Assembly (NCBI RefSeq): GCF_000208925.1 | Contig: NW_001914868.1 | Coordinates: forward strand, 86,232 to 150,231 | Origin: Entamoeba histolytica HM-1:IMSS | Taxonomy: Eukaryota > Evosea > Mastigamoebida > Endamoebidae | Direction of reading: 5' to 3' | DNA: 64,000 nucleotides | Shown here: in pieces, positions 51,566-61,281 of the stretch | How the letters are laid out: each line of letters starts with the position of its first letter | Numbering within the stretch: the stretch's first letter is position 1 | Program-made: the position numbers and the translations under genes | Notes under the pieces: generated by a model | Database searches by the model: none | The model's input: the letters and a program-made list of their open reading frames with translations, nothing else | What the model was told of the DNA's origin: nothing

Positions 51566-52858
51566 ATGGAAGAAAATGAAATATGGATGAATCAAATAAT
51601 TAAACAAGTGAATAAAATGAGTATTATTCCACATTATACGATTAATAAAATTCCTATAGACAAGAATGTCATCTATCTTATATATGAAGAAAATGAAATA
51701 ACGATGGAAATAATAGAAAGAATAGGAGTAAAAGAATTTGAGATAATAAAATATGACAATCAAGGAGTTAATTATATAGTTGAAATTAAAGATGAAAAGA
51801 TGTTTAATGAGTTTAAAAGAAAAATGGTAAAAAAACAAGAAAGAGAAGAAGATAATAAAGATATATATAATATCATTGAAATGATTAATAAAAAAGAAAT
51901 AATTAATAAAATGATAATTCATATTTCAAGTAGTATTAATAAAGAAAGAAAAGAATATAATCAAAAAGAAATAATACAAGAATTTATATATTCAACAAAT
52001 GATTATTGTATAGTCAATTTAAAAAGAAATAATGAAAATATAATTAATGATTTAATGAAAATACGAATGAATGACATGTTTTCAAAATATTTACCAACAA
52101 AACCTTTTAGTTGTATTGTATTTAAAAAATCTTCACTTTATCAAATCATTCCTTTTTCAAATAAACTTAATGGTTATATTATCACTATTCCTCAAAATTA
52201 TTTTTATAATCAAAATTGTTGGGAATTTTATGAACGTCCTCCTTTTTATTTAACAACACCTGCTACTATTTTATTATCTTCTAATTATCTTATAGGAAAT
52301 AATTTATTTATTAGTAAATGTGAATGTCCTATAATTAATATTAATCATTTCTTTGCTTTTAAAGAAAGACGTTTATCTTATAACTCTGATATTTTATGGG
52401 CAATTAATACTATTGAAAAACAATTGATTGCTAAACATATTGCTTCGAAATTTTCTCCTCTTTCTTTCTCTATTTTATCTCAACGTCTTTTTATTCAAAC
52501 TGATATGAAACTCCCTCGAACTCTTAAAATTTCTGACATTCTCACTTTATCATCTTCTAGAATTGCTATTCTTGAACCTTGGATTGATAATCTTTCCTCT
52601 TGTGTTAATACCATTGATTTTGTTGCTCTTCAACATTGGTCTTATTTCTATACTTCAAAACGTCTTTTATTTACTTCATTGCTTTCTTCTCATTCTTTTT
52701 CTCTTAATCCTGACTCTCCTTCTTTTGCTACAAACGTTCATCTAGCTCATGAAAGTCTTTCCAAATTTTTCTTTGCAAACGATGGTTCTTATCCTGAGCT
52801 TCAATCCCATCTTGTTTCTCATCACTGCAATTCTTTATGTTCTTCTTTCCCTCTTTAA
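51566..52858 (+). CDS. Unknown 430-aa protein with biased two-part composition
   Basis: A long open frame in the middle of a gene-poor block. The first half (to about residue 170) is Lys/Glu/Asn/Ile-rich and predicted helical (e.g. DNKDIYNIIEMINKKEIINK). The second half is Ser/Leu/Phe/His/Tyr-rich (e.g. SPLSFSILSQRLFIQTDMKL and ALQHWSYFYTSKRLLFTSLL), with WEFYERPPFYLTTPATILLS in between. This change follows the strand bias of the DNA, whose plus strand turns from A/G-rich to T/C-rich at about 52080. The frame has ATG and TAA, no stop over 430 codons, and varied residues, so it is probably a real gene. I do not recognise a family, and there is no signal peptide. Confidence 0.6.
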   Translation: MEENEIWMNQIIKQVNKMSIIPHYTINKIPIDKNVIYLIYEENEITMEIIERIGVKEFEIIKYDNQGVNYIVEIKDEKMFNEFKRKMVKKQEREEDNKDIYNIIEMINKKEIINKMIIHISSSINKERKEYNQKEIIQEFIYSTNDYCIVNLKRNNENIINDLMKIRMNDMFSKYLPTKPFSCIVFKKSSLYQIIPFSNKLNGYIITIPQNYFYNQNCWEFYERPPFYLTTPATILLSSNYLIGNNLFISKCECPIININHFFAFKERRLSYNSDILWAINTIEKQLIAKHIASKFSPLSFSILSQRLFIQTDMKLPRTLKISDILTLSSSRIAILEPWIDNLSSCVNTIDFVALQHWSYFYTSKRLLFTSLLSSHSFSLNPDSPSFATNVHLAHESLSKFFFANDGSYPELQSHLVSHHCNSLCSSFPL

Positions 52859-53061
52859 TTCTATTAACTCTTAATTATTTCTTTTAATTATTTCTTTTAT
52901 TCATTTGAAAGAATATTTAGTGTAGAAATAAACTATTGTTAAGTTTCAATTATCATGTGTTGAAGAAATTAAATAACCATTTGTTGTTATGAAGAAAATC
53001 ATTTTGTGAATTATGTATTTTTTATTTTGTTATTCTTTATAAAATCTTTTTATTATTCATT
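52859..53061. other. Short T-rich spacer
   Basis: 203 bp without gene or RNA gene; it leads into the possible small frame at 53062. Confidence 0.4.
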
Positions 53062-53325
53062 ATGTCAAATTCTTCTCCATCCCCTCACTCTTTTAATTCC
53101 CGTCTTCTTCAAAGATCCCTTGAAAGATATATTCTTCACAAACTCTCAAATTTTAATCTTACCTTAGACACATCTAACAGAATCTTTCTTCAATTACTCC
53201 TATCAAAATCTTTCCTTCGTCTTCTTCTTCACAACCACAATGAATATCGTCTCACTCATTCTTTCAAACTTCCTGTCTTTATTCATTACAGACTTCTTCT
53301 TCACTCCTCTCCTTCTCTTAATTGA
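53062..53325 (+). CDS. Possible 87-aa Ser/Leu-rich protein
   Basis: An ATG-started frame with more varied residues than the surrounding T/C-rich spacer, including several charged residues: SNSSPSPHSFNSRLLQRSLE and FNLTLDTSNRIFLQLLLSKS. It ends in HSSPSLN. No domain or signal peptide is recognised. Ser/Leu/His richness mirrors the T/C-rich strand, so a chance frame is possible. Its similarity in style to the C-terminal half of the protein at 51566-52858 suggests that it might be a duplicate or remnant of it, but I could not align them. Confidence 0.3.
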   Translation: MSNSSPSPHSFNSRLLQRSLERYILHKLSNFNLTLDTSNRIFLQLLLSKSFLRLLLHNHNEYRLTHSFKLPVFIHYRLLLHSSPSLN

Positions 53326-54880
53326 CTTTTCTTTATTTTCTTCCCTTTTAATTTTCTGTTATTCACACTTCACTTACTTCATTTAAAACTTATAACCCTA
53401 CTTCCTGTGGTTTTCATATCTTATTGAATTGTCTTGTGAACAATTTCCTTTCTCAATCTCTTGTTTTACATCTTTATTAGACTTACTCTTTTTGATTATG
53501 TCGTGGTATTATTTATTCATTTAAACCTTCTTGTATTACATCAAATAGTTATTATGTATTTCTTCTCTCATTCTTATTTCTCTTTGACTCCTTGTGTTGC
53601 TTGTTATATTCTTATCATAATAATTTCATTCCCTTTGTACATTTTATTCAAAATGACATTATTCATAAGTATTGTCTTCTTCTTTTTATAATCTTTTCTA
53701 TTTCTCCTTTGTTTATTATTCTTGTATTTGTTTGTAATGGTTAATTAATATATTAAATGTTGACATTTGAATTTGATAATCTTTGAATGATTTTCATTTG
53801 ATTATTTCGATGTTGATGTTGGACATTTCTTCATTTTGTATTATATCCATTGATTAGAATAATTAACTCTTTTGTTTTTGCTTCTTTACTATTTATGTTT
53901 ATATTCATGTAATTCTATTTTACTTGTGTTATTCTGTTATTTTGCTTTTTTTATTATTATTCTCTTTGTGTTGTGTTAATGAAATACTTTCTTGTTTATA
54001 ATTTATTCATTACTTTCCTATTTCTTTTCTTCTTTATTCTTATTTACTTTTTCTTTTCTTCTTTATTCTTATTTACTTTTTCTTATTCTTTATTCTTTCT
54101 AATTGCTTCTATCTTTCATTTTCTTCTTTCTTATTACCTCATTTTGTCTTTATTACCTTCTTCTTTTCTTCTTTATTCTATCTTTTCTTTATTCTTTCTC
54201 TTCTATTTCTTTATTCTATCTAATGTTACTTTTATATTCTTTATTACTCAAAATAAATTGACAATTTAAAAACATTATCTTGTTTATTTCAAACTATTCA
54301 TTGAATTCTATTAACTTTATTCATTCCTTCTATATTGTCTATTTCTCCTTTCATTCTTCTTTTATTCTTTTAATGCGTCTTCAACTCTTATTCTACTTGT
54401 TTTCTTATTACTTCAACTTCTTCATTATATTCTTTTATCTTTCTGCCGTATTCTTACTTTTATTGCTTTCTTGTTCTTTCTTTCCATTTGACCTTATTAC
54501 TCATACCTCTATTCTTTTCTGCCTTTCATCTTTTATTAACTCTTTCATTGATGACTTTATTCTTTCTCGTCTTTATATCTGTTATTATATTGGATTCTTT
54601 CATTTCGTACCTTATTTAATCTATCATTCTTCTTCTATTTAGTTTTACTCTTTTCTACTTTCTATTCAACTCTTAACTTTATGTCTTTGTGTTTCTTTGT
54701 CTCTATAAAAACCTTGTATGTCTTGAACTTCCTCCTTCTTTGTACTTCTACTTCTTTCTTTAATCCTTTCTTATTCTCCCCTTCTTTTTTTTATGTGTCT
54801 TCTTTGAGTGTATCACTTCTATCTCCTTTTCTTCTTCTCATTTCTTCTCTCTTAATTGATCTTCATCTCTCTTCTTCTTT
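53326..54880. other. T/C-rich gene-poor block
   Basis: 1.55 kb, plus strand strongly T- and C-rich, with short Phe/Leu/Ser frames (e.g. 53973-54269 and 54280-54642) that are compositional artefacts. It includes a 29-bp direct repeat at 54022-54079 and leads into the 10-bp tandem repeat at 54881. Confidence 0.5.
54022..54079. repeat. 29-bp direct repeat, two perfect copies
   Basis: Two adjacent copies of a 29-bp unit that begins TTCTTTTCTTCTTTATTC (54022-54050 and 54051-54079) inside the T/C-rich spacer. Confidence 0.7.
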
Positions 54881-55060
54881 ATATTTCTTTATATTTCTTT
54901 ATATTTCTTTATATTTCTTTATATTTCTTTATATTTCTTTATATTTCTTTATATTTCTTTATATTTCTTTATATTTCTTTATATTTCTTTATATTTCTTT
55001 ATATTTCTTTATATTTCTTTATATTTCTTTATATTTCTTTATATTTCTTTATATTTCTTT
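54881..55060. repeat. Tandem repeat of ATATTTCTTT, 18 perfect copies
   Basis: Eighteen perfect head-to-tail copies of the 10-bp unit ATATTTCTTT (plus strand), 180 bp in all, with no substitution. The last copy ends about 19 bp from the 3' end of the U2 snRNA gene. In U2 sense the unit is AAAGAAATAT. The open frames covering it (e.g. 54681-55073 and 54856-55116) merely translate the repeat into a 10-residue periodic Phe/Tyr/Leu/Ile peptide and are not genes. Such arrays recall the short tandem repeats that flank tRNA genes in Entamoeba. Confidence 0.9.
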
Positions 55061-55078
55061 ATTTTATTGTTAAAGTTA

Positions 55079-55258
55079 GGGTAGACGCATCATGTTTCCA
55101 TGCACATCCTCGTTAAGTTCATAAAAGGCTTGCCTTCAATTCCCTTAACCTCCCTCTAAAAATTATTTTTCTTTTACCCCCGTAAGGGCAAGCAAGATGT
55201 TAAGCTTGCTAGAACAGATACTACACTTGATCAAAGCCATAAAGGCCGAGAAGGTGAT
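55079..55258 (-). ncRNA. U2 spliceosomal snRNA
   Basis: The minus strand starting near 55258 reads ATCACCTTCTCGGCC, then a segment ending in GATCAAGTGTAGTATCTG, the highly conserved 5' part of U2 snRNA. It contains the branch-site-pairing GTAGTA and the flanking sequence for stem I and U6 pairing. Stem-loop IIa is visible as AGCAAG...CTTGCT, followed by an Sm-like site AATTTTTAG and 3' stem-loops that include GTGCATGGAAACATGATGC near the end. The ends are estimated: 5' at 55258 by alignment to U2, 3' at about 55079. About 180 nt is normal for U2. A GATATAAAAGG element lies 19-29 nt upstream. This RNA pairs with the introns described above, so it fits the intron-bearing genes of this window. 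Confidence 0.93.
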
Positions 55259-55276
55259 TCTATTCTTTCAGTTCTT

Positions 55277-55287
55277 CCTTTTATATC
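55277..55287 (-). promoter_or_regulatory. TATA-like element upstream of U2 snRNA
   Basis: Reads GATATAAAAGG on the minus strand, 19-29 nt upstream of the estimated U2 5' end. A TATA box so close to an snRNA start could mark either Pol II or Pol III use. Confidence 0.45.
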
Positions 55288-55423
55288 ACTAGGGTTTTCT
55301 TTTTTTTCATTTTTTATGAGTTTTGAAGTATTTTTATAACTTTTTTTTTTAAATCACATATAATAAGTTATTTTATTAAAAGTTAGTAGTTTAGTTGAAG
55401 AAACATAAAAATTTTAGTTAGAA

Positions 55424-58039
55424 ATGCGTCTTTTGAGTAGTTTATTTTTTATAGTGCTAGTTTTTGCTGTAAATCATGACATTTTCAGAACCTGTCAACA
55501 AACCGCTTTTTGTCGTCGTGCACAAAACACAAAACAACAGTTTGTTGTGAATGGTATTATTGAGCAAACTTCAACTTCCATTACATTGGATATAAGAAAT
55601 CCTATTGAAAATACTTCTTTTGAAATGAGAGTAAGTGGAATTGCAAGTGGTATTTTCAGAAGTAGAATGATTCATGTTGGTGGTGGTGTTAAATTTGATC
55701 GTTATGAACCGGAGATTGGGCTTGCTTTAACTGAAGAAGGAATTAAAGAAGTTCCAATTATTATTGAAAAACAAAAAGATAAAGTAGTGTTAATTAATGG
55801 TGAAAGTGAATTAAGCATTGACTTTACTAGTCTTGTTATGAAACTAAAAGTTAATGGTTTGGTAGTATTAGTTGCAAATGATAATCAGTCATTACAATTT
55901 GAAACTGGAATAAAAACAATTAAAGGAGAAGAAGTTGATGGTGCTGGAGAAGAGAAATTTGCTCAGTTTACTGATAAAAAACCTCATGGACCAGCAGGAG
56001 TGTCTATGGGATATTCATTCCCATTGGCAAAGAAGTTTTTTGGGATTCCAGAACATGCCACTGATGTTGTTTTAAAATCAACCGGTTCAGATGGATATAA
56101 CGAACCATATCGATTGTATAATTCTGATGTTTTTGAATTTGAGTTAGACTCTCCTATGACGTTATATGGTTCTGTTCCAGTTATTTACTCCATTTCTCAA
56201 AATGCAGCTGGTGTTTTCCATAACAATCCAACTGAAACTTATGTCTATGTAGATGGACAAAATGTTAGATTTGTATCAGAAAGTGGGGTTTTAGATGAAT
56301 TTTTCTTACCAGGACCAAAGCCTATTAACTTAATTCAAGAATACCTTCAGTTAACAGGTACTGCTCCAATGGTTCCAAAATACTCTCTTGGATATCACCA
56401 ATGTAGATGGAATTATATGAGTCAAAATGAAGCTAATGAAGTTATTGAAAAGATGGATGAAGCTTCAATTCCATTTGATGTATTATGGCTTGACATTGAA
56501 CATACTGATGATAAAAAGTATTTTACTTGGAAACAAAATAAATTCCCAACACCAAATGAGTTAATAGATAAATTAAAGAGTATTGAAAGAAGGCTTGTAA
56601 CTATCGTTGATCCTCATATCAAGAGAGATAACAGTTATTATGTTTATAAAGAGGCTCTCGATGCCAATTATTTAGTTAAGCGTTCTGATATTGAAACAAA
56701 TTATGAAGGATGGTGCTGGCCTGGTAATTCTGTTTATATTGATTTTATTAATCCAAAGGCTAGAGAATGGTGGGCTCAATTATACAGTTTTGAGAAATAT
56801 CAATATTCATCACCTTACTTAATGATTTGGAATGACATGAATGAGCCTTCTGTATTTAATGGACCAGAAGTTACTATGCCAAAAGACAATATTCACACTG
56901 ATGGAAATAAAACATATGAACATAGAGATGTTCATAATATTTATGGATTGACTTATCATATGTCAACATACAATGGGTTACTGAAAAGAACTAATGGAGT
57001 AGATAGACCATTTGTTTTAAGTAGAAGTTTCTACGCAGGAAGTCAAAAATTTGGAGCTGTTTGGACTGGTGACACTGATTCTACTTGGGGACATTTAAAA
57101 ACATCAGTTGCTATGACTTTAAATCTTAATTTAGTTGGTATACTACAGTCTGGAGGAGATGTAGGTGGATTTTTCCATGATACTGAAGAAGAGTTATTAA
57201 TTAGATGGTACCAAGTTGGTACTTTTTATCCATTCTTTAGAGCACATGCTCATTTAGACACTAAAAGAAGAGAGCCTTATTTGTTTGAAGAGGAGAGTAG
57301 AAGAAGAATGAAAGAAGCAATCGAAATGAAATACTTATTGATAGATTATTGGTACAAAGAGTACTTTATGTCTGTTCGTAATAAAGAGCCATTACTTAAG
57401 CCATTATTCCTCATGTATCCAGAAGATGAAATGACTTATAACATTGATAATGAGTTTATGGCAGGAAATGATATTATTGTAACAGGTGTATTTGAAAAAG
57501 GTGTAACAACAGTTAATCAATATGTTCCAAAAGGAATTTGGTATGATTGGTTTACAAACACTCCAGTAAAGAATGGATTGAGAACAGTTCCTGTTACATT
57601 AGATTCAATTCCAATTATTGTTAGAGGAGGAAGTATTATCCCACTTAAGGAACGTAAGAGAAGAGCATCAGAATTAATGAAATATGATCCTATGACTCTT
57701 GTTATATACGCTGATGAAAAAGGAGAAGCAGAAGGGTATTTATATACAGATGATGGACTCACAACGAAACACAACCATATTCTCAGTAAAGTTTATTTGA
57801 ATTCTAAAGGAATTTCATGTAAAGTTATAGAAAATGAGAATGGAAGTTCTATACCTTCAAGTAAAGAAATAATTAAAATTGTTGTAATAGGAAGTGTAAA
57901 ACCTAAGTTCATGTTTAATGGAAAGGACAGAGTTAACTTTGATAAGTATAGAACTCAACAATTAAATGAGAAAGGATTTGTTATCAGAAAACCATCAGTA
58001 ACTATGGATAGTAACTGGACTATTAGTTTCTCTAAATAA
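55424..58039 (+). CDS. ER glucosidase II alpha subunit (GH31)
   Basis: Removes the two inner alpha-1,3-glucoses from N-glycans in the ER, part of glycoprotein quality control. An N-terminal signal peptide (MRLLSSLFFIVLVFAVN) is followed by FRTCQQTAFCRR, the start typical of glucosidase II alpha. The 871 aa include the GH31 N-terminal beta-sandwich, the nucleophile in IWNDMNEPSVF (D471), VWTGDTDSTWGHLKTSV with the acid/base aspartate (D550), the GADVGGF-equivalent GGDVGGFFHD, and YEHRDVHNIYGLTYHM, diagnostic of the GANAB subfamily. The C-terminal region holds MYPEDEMTYNIDNEFMAG. No membrane anchor; ER retention would come from a beta subunit, as in other eukaryotes. It is intronless and divergent from U2, with 165 bp between them. 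Confidence 0.95.
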   Translation: MRLLSSLFFIVLVFAVNHDIFRTCQQTAFCRRAQNTKQQFVVNGIIEQTSTSITLDIRNPIENTSFEMRVSGIASGIFRSRMIHVGGGVKFDRYEPEIGLALTEEGIKEVPIIIEKQKDKVVLINGESELSIDFTSLVMKLKVNGLVVLVANDNQSLQFETGIKTIKGEEVDGAGEEKFAQFTDKKPHGPAGVSMGYSFPLAKKFFGIPEHATDVVLKSTGSDGYNEPYRLYNSDVFEFELDSPMTLYGSVPVIYSISQNAAGVFHNNPTETYVYVDGQNVRFVSESGVLDEFFLPGPKPINLIQEYLQLTGTAPMVPKYSLGYHQCRWNYMSQNEANEVIEKMDEASIPFDVLWLDIEHTDDKKYFTWKQNKFPTPNELIDKLKSIERRLVTIVDPHIKRDNSYYVYKEALDANYLVKRSDIETNYEGWCWPGNSVYIDFINPKAREWWAQLYSFEKYQYSSPYLMIWNDMNEPSVFNGPEVTMPKDNIHTDGNKTYEHRDVHNIYGLTYHMSTYNGLLKRTNGVDRPFVLSRSFYAGSQKFGAVWTGDTDSTWGHLKTSVAMTLNLNLVGILQSGGDVGGFFHDTEEELLIRWYQVGTFYPFFRAHAHLDTKRREPYLFEEESRRRMKEAIEMKYLLIDYWYKEYFMSVRNKEPLLKPLFLMYPEDEMTYNIDNEFMAGNDIIVTGVFEKGVTTVNQYVPKGIWYDWFTNTPVKNGLRTVPVTLDSIPIIVRGGSIIPLKERKRRASELMKYDPMTLVIYADEKGEAEGYLYTDDGLTTKHNHILSKVYLNSKGISCKVIENENGSSIPSSKEIIKIVVIGSVKPKFMFNGKDRVNFDKYRTQQLNEKGFVIRKPSVTMDSNWTISFSK

Positions 58040-58268
58040 TTATTGAATATTTTAATTAAAAGGGATTTAGTAATAGTATTAAATCTTTTGTTTTAATGAA
58101 AATAGATATAAGGTTGTTCCTAAAGGTATTTTTAAATATTAAAACAACTACATTGAATTATCATTTTATTGTTTTGAATTATTTGTTCAATGTAGAGAAA
58201 AGAACAAAAAAGAATGAAATTAACATTAGTTAATTAGACTTATTTTTTTGTTTTTTTTTTCTCTCCTT

Positions 58269-58865
58269 TTAAAGGAAAAGAAATATTATTCCTAATAAAA
58301 GAATGAAGACTGGCATTGAACTGTTAATCTCTGAGTCATCTAATGGGATGCTATAACTCAATTGGTCGTAACTAAAAACACCACCTTCAGGTTCGTCATT
58401 AGTAAAGATAAAGTCATTAAACATTACATTCGTGTCTTTCTGATCGTTTTTAGTAATTCTAATTGTGTCAACGTCTGTGTCTCCAAGAGAGGTAATGTCA
58501 ACAACCACTCTATTCCATTTTTGAGGTTCGAGAACTTCTGGTTGAAATTCAAGAGTTTTAAGCCAATGAGAGCCTAATTCAATGGTTATTCTTAAATTAC
58601 AAAACTGATCTTCCCAGTTCAAAGCAAAAGTTAAATACTTGTAGTTTTTAGCTTTAATAGGCTTATCTCCATGAAGATTTAAAAAAGAGCTGGTAGCCAT
58701 TTGTGTATAAAGAATATACCTTCCATCATATTTTCCTGTTTGTGAGGCAAAACAACTTGAATCTTTTTCATACCAATTATTCTTAAAAGCTCCATCAGAA
58801 AAAACAGTGTAATTTGCTAATGCAACTGAAATCACACAAGCAAAAGTTAGGTATTGTGTATTCAT
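58269..58865 (-). CDS. Probable GPI-anchored secreted protein, unknown function
   Basis: A 198-aa protein with an N-terminal signal peptide (MNTQYLTFACVISVALANYT), a mid-protein beta-rich domain, and a C-terminal hydrophobic tail (PVFILLLGIIFLFL) preceded by NSS, forming a typical GPI-attachment signal. The middle has NWEDQFCNLRITIELGSHWL, LEPQKWNRVVVDITSLGDTD and DTIRITKND, patterns seen in galactose-binding-like beta sandwiches and carbohydrate-binding modules. It may bind carbohydrate at the cell surface, but no specific ligand residues can be named. A perfect GTATTTAAAC TATA-like element lies 37-46 nt upstream of the ATG. Upstream AT-rich sequence is otherwise unremarkable. Confidence 0.75.
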   Translation of the reverse strand: MNTQYLTFACVISVALANYTVFSDGAFKNNWYEKDSSCFASQTGKYDGRYILYTQMATSSFLNLHGDKPIKAKNYKYLTFALNWEDQFCNLRITIELGSHWLKTLEFQPEVLEPQKWNRVVVDITSLGDTDVDTIRITKNDQKDTNVMFNDFIFTNDEPEGGVFSYDQLSYSIPLDDSEINSSMPVFILLLGIIFLFL

Positions 58866-58901
58866 TATTTGAGACTAATGACTCTTTCTCATAAATAATG
58901 T

Positions 58902-58911
58902 GTTTAAATAC
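58902..58911 (-). promoter_or_regulatory. TATA-like element GTATTTAAAC
   Basis: Exact match on the minus strand to the known Entamoeba TATA-like sequence, 37-46 nt upstream of the ATG of the GPI-anchored protein gene. Confidence 0.6.
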
Positions 58912-59042
58912 AATACCTTTTCGTTTTGTTTTAAATGAGGAAGATTAAAAGATTCATTTATAAGAAAGTTTAATTCTATTTATGTTTTATATCACGAAAA
59001 TATTATAAATGAAAAAATAAAAAGGTCTTTAAAAAAAGAGTT

Positions 59043-59666
59043 ATGGTAGAAAGTTCACTCTTACTAGTTGTGAGAATTCTTTATAATACTTTTTTTACTC
59101 CAATTTTGAGGATTGTATTTGGTCTACCAACAAATGGAGAGCCTAGGTCATTAATTCCTCAATACTCACCAAAAATGGAGTATCTAATATTTGCAGCCTC
59201 CAATGCTATTGTTATTCCATTTATTACTATTACCACATTTAATATTGTTGTGCCTAAAAAGTATAGTATCAAAGACTATCTTTTATCATATTTTCTAGGT
59301 ATTATCTCTACATTCATTGTTATTACAATTTTACATTCTGTTATTATTAATGATATATTTGCATTATCAATGTGTTGTATTGGATTTGGCGTATACGTTG
59401 CACCATTATTTATAATTGGAATATACTCATCTTATAACGAAATGATTGAGAGGCATTTATTTTTAATACCGACATTTTTCACAGTGTTTATCTTTTTTGT
59501 TTCTTGTTGTCCTTGTGCCCTAGATAATCCATTACCATGGAAATTCTTCCCAACACCATCTTTTATGATATTTCCTTTTGCAACAGTGATAAGTGATTTA
59601 TATTCATTATTGTATGTGTTGCTTGTTCACAAAGATACAAAGAAAAATTGGTTATTTGAAAATTAA
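59043..59666 (+). CDS. Multipass membrane protein, unknown
   Basis: A 207-aa protein with about five hydrophobic segments: near residues 4-20, 38-60 (MEYLIFAASNAIVIPFITIT), 78-105 (LLSYFLGIISTFIVITILHS), 108-130 (IFALSMCCIGFGVYVAPLFI), 140-160 (FLIPTFFTVFIFFVSCCPCA) and 175-195. It has a short Lys-rich C-terminus (HKDTKKNWLFEN). The segment LPTNGEPRSLIPQYSPKMEY lies between the first and second hydrophobic segments. No signal peptide and no known transporter motif is visible. It is intronless. The 177-bp spacer to the divergent GPI-protein gene holds both promoters. Function unknown. Confidence 0.75.
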   Translation: MVESSLLLVVRILYNTFFTPILRIVFGLPTNGEPRSLIPQYSPKMEYLIFAASNAIVIPFITITTFNIVVPKKYSIKDYLLSYFLGIISTFIVITILHSVIINDIFALSMCCIGFGVYVAPLFIIGIYSSYNEMIERHLFLIPTFFTVFIFFVSCCPCALDNPLPWKFFPTPSFMIFPFATVISDLYSLLYVLLVHKDTKKNWLFEN

Positions 59667-60128
59667 TTTTTTTAATTATCTTTTTTTTTTCAGAAAAATA
59701 AAAATTTATTACTTTCTAGTTGTAAAGGTGTTATAGTATAATAAGTAATGTGTAATGCATTGTATTTATAAAATAGAAAAGTGTGAAAGTTGCAAGTTTG
59801 ATTTTTGGTAGAATCATTTTTACATTAATTTGAAATTTAAGTAGGTTTTATAGTAATAAAAATTTTTTTAGTTGTTACTTAACACTAAATTATAACAACA
59901 TTTAAGAAATTAAATAAAACTATTGTTGATAGCAAGACTACTTTTATTCAGGAGGTTATTTATCTTTAAAAACAAGCCATGATGATTAGATTCGTGTTTA
60001 TTACAGTTTGAGAAGTAAGAATGATCTAACCTAAAAATGGTATTGAATATCAAATTTATAGTATTTTTCATAATATATTATAATTTTATGTCATAAATGA
60101 AGTATTAAGAAAAATAAAAAGAAAGTAT
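59667..60128. other. Intergenic, nothing recognised
   Basis: About 460 bp of AT-rich sequence after the membrane-protein gene, without repeats or RNA genes that I recognise. Confidence 0.45.
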
Positions 60129-60470
60129 AATGAAATAGTTTATGAAAATAAAATCTTCTATGAAAAAATAATACAAAATAATCCAATTAGAATGAGTATA
60201 ATGATAATAAGAATCATATAATGTATTAAAAGAATAAGAAAAGTAAATACAAGTATAGAAGATATATGAACAAGGGAAATAGAAAAAGAAGATATTATAG
60301 AGATAAAATAATCTAAAAGTATATACAAATTGTGGAATATTATAGAATAGGAATAAAAGAAGGAAAAGATATTAAAATAAAGAAGAATATAAAAAAGAAA
60401 ATATTAATCAATGATTGAGGAATTATAATTATAAAGAGTTATACAACTATGTCAAACAATTACATAATAA
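60129..60470 (+). pseudogene. Possible decayed Lys/Ile/Glu-rich reading frame
   Basis: One plus-strand frame gives protein-like pieces separated by stops: NEIVYENKIFYEKIIQNNPI, CIKRIRKVNTSIEDI, TREIEKEDIIEIK, SKSIYKLWNIIE and KKEKILK. The stops are mostly TAA or TAG in places where Gln, Lys or Glu would fit. The composition resembles the decayed minus-strand gene at 61282-62344 and the first half of the protein at 51566. The A-rich base composition may explain this by chance, so support is weak. Confidence 0.3.
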
Positions 60471-60481
60471 AACATTAATAT

Positions 60482-60628
60482 ATGATGATAGAAGAAAATA
60501 AAAGTAAGGAAAATAAAAAGCAACTAATTAAGTGTAAAAAACTGGTTTCTATTGTTCCTGTTTCTGATGAGACTAGTTTCATTTATGAATCTTCATCTAG
60601 TAAATATACAGTGTATGTTTTATTTTAG
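60482..60628 (+). CDS. Short possible ORF (48 aa)
   Basis: An ATG-started frame below the usual length cut-off: MMIEENKSKENKKQLIKCKK, then LVSIVPVSDETSFIYESSSK and TVYVLF before TAG. The second half has mixed, coding-like codons, unlike its surroundings, and spans the point near 60590 where the plus strand turns from A-rich to T-rich. It could be a small gene, or the first exon or remnant of a larger one. No domain. Confidence 0.25.
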   Translation: MMIEENKSKENKKQLIKCKKLVSIVPVSDETSFIYESSSSKYTVYVLF

Positions 60629-61281
60629 TCGAATTAATATTCCATTACATTCATGTTTTTAACTTCTTTTTTTATATTATTATTTTCAATTTTCAATTCT
60701 TTAATTAGTTTAATACTTTCTGTATTTATTACTCAATTTATTTTTAAATTTCTTATTTCTCTTATTTTCTTTATATTTATTTCTTTTATTCATTTATTTC
60801 AATTATTATAATATTACAACATTAATCATATCACTTATTTGACTACTTTTATTTTTATTTATTAATAATATTTATCAATGTATTTTCTTTTCTTTCTTTT
60901 ATATTGTGTTAATGAATATTTCTAGTTATTTATTTTCATTATACTTAAATTTAATTCATTTATTGTTATTATGACACTATCATAGTTTCATATCTTTCAT
61001 TCCACGAGGTGATTTGTTTTATTTTTCAATTTTCTTTATTTAATATCACCTGTGTTTCTTATAACAATTTCATTTGTTCTAAAGTAATATCGTTATTTGG
61101 GTATATTTCATTTTTTTATTTCTTCATTATTATAATTTTCTTGTTAGAATCAAACATGATTTTATTTGTATTGATTCTGACCCTTTCTTCCTTATTAAAT
61201 TTAATCCTTTCTTTTATCATAGTCATCATATATTTTATGTATTTTATTCTTTCTAGTGATTTGACTTTTATTCATTCTTCA
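60629..61281. other. T-rich spacer
   Basis: 650 bp of T-rich plus strand without a credible gene. The plus-strand frame at 61009-61344 is Phe/Ile/Leu-rich and overlaps the end of the decayed minus-strand gene. Confidence 0.45.

Noticed and set aside
54681..55116. Open frames of 86-130 aa with periodic FIFLYISLYF peptide
   Set aside because: They translate the 10-bp tandem repeat and its T-rich flank; no independent evidence of coding.
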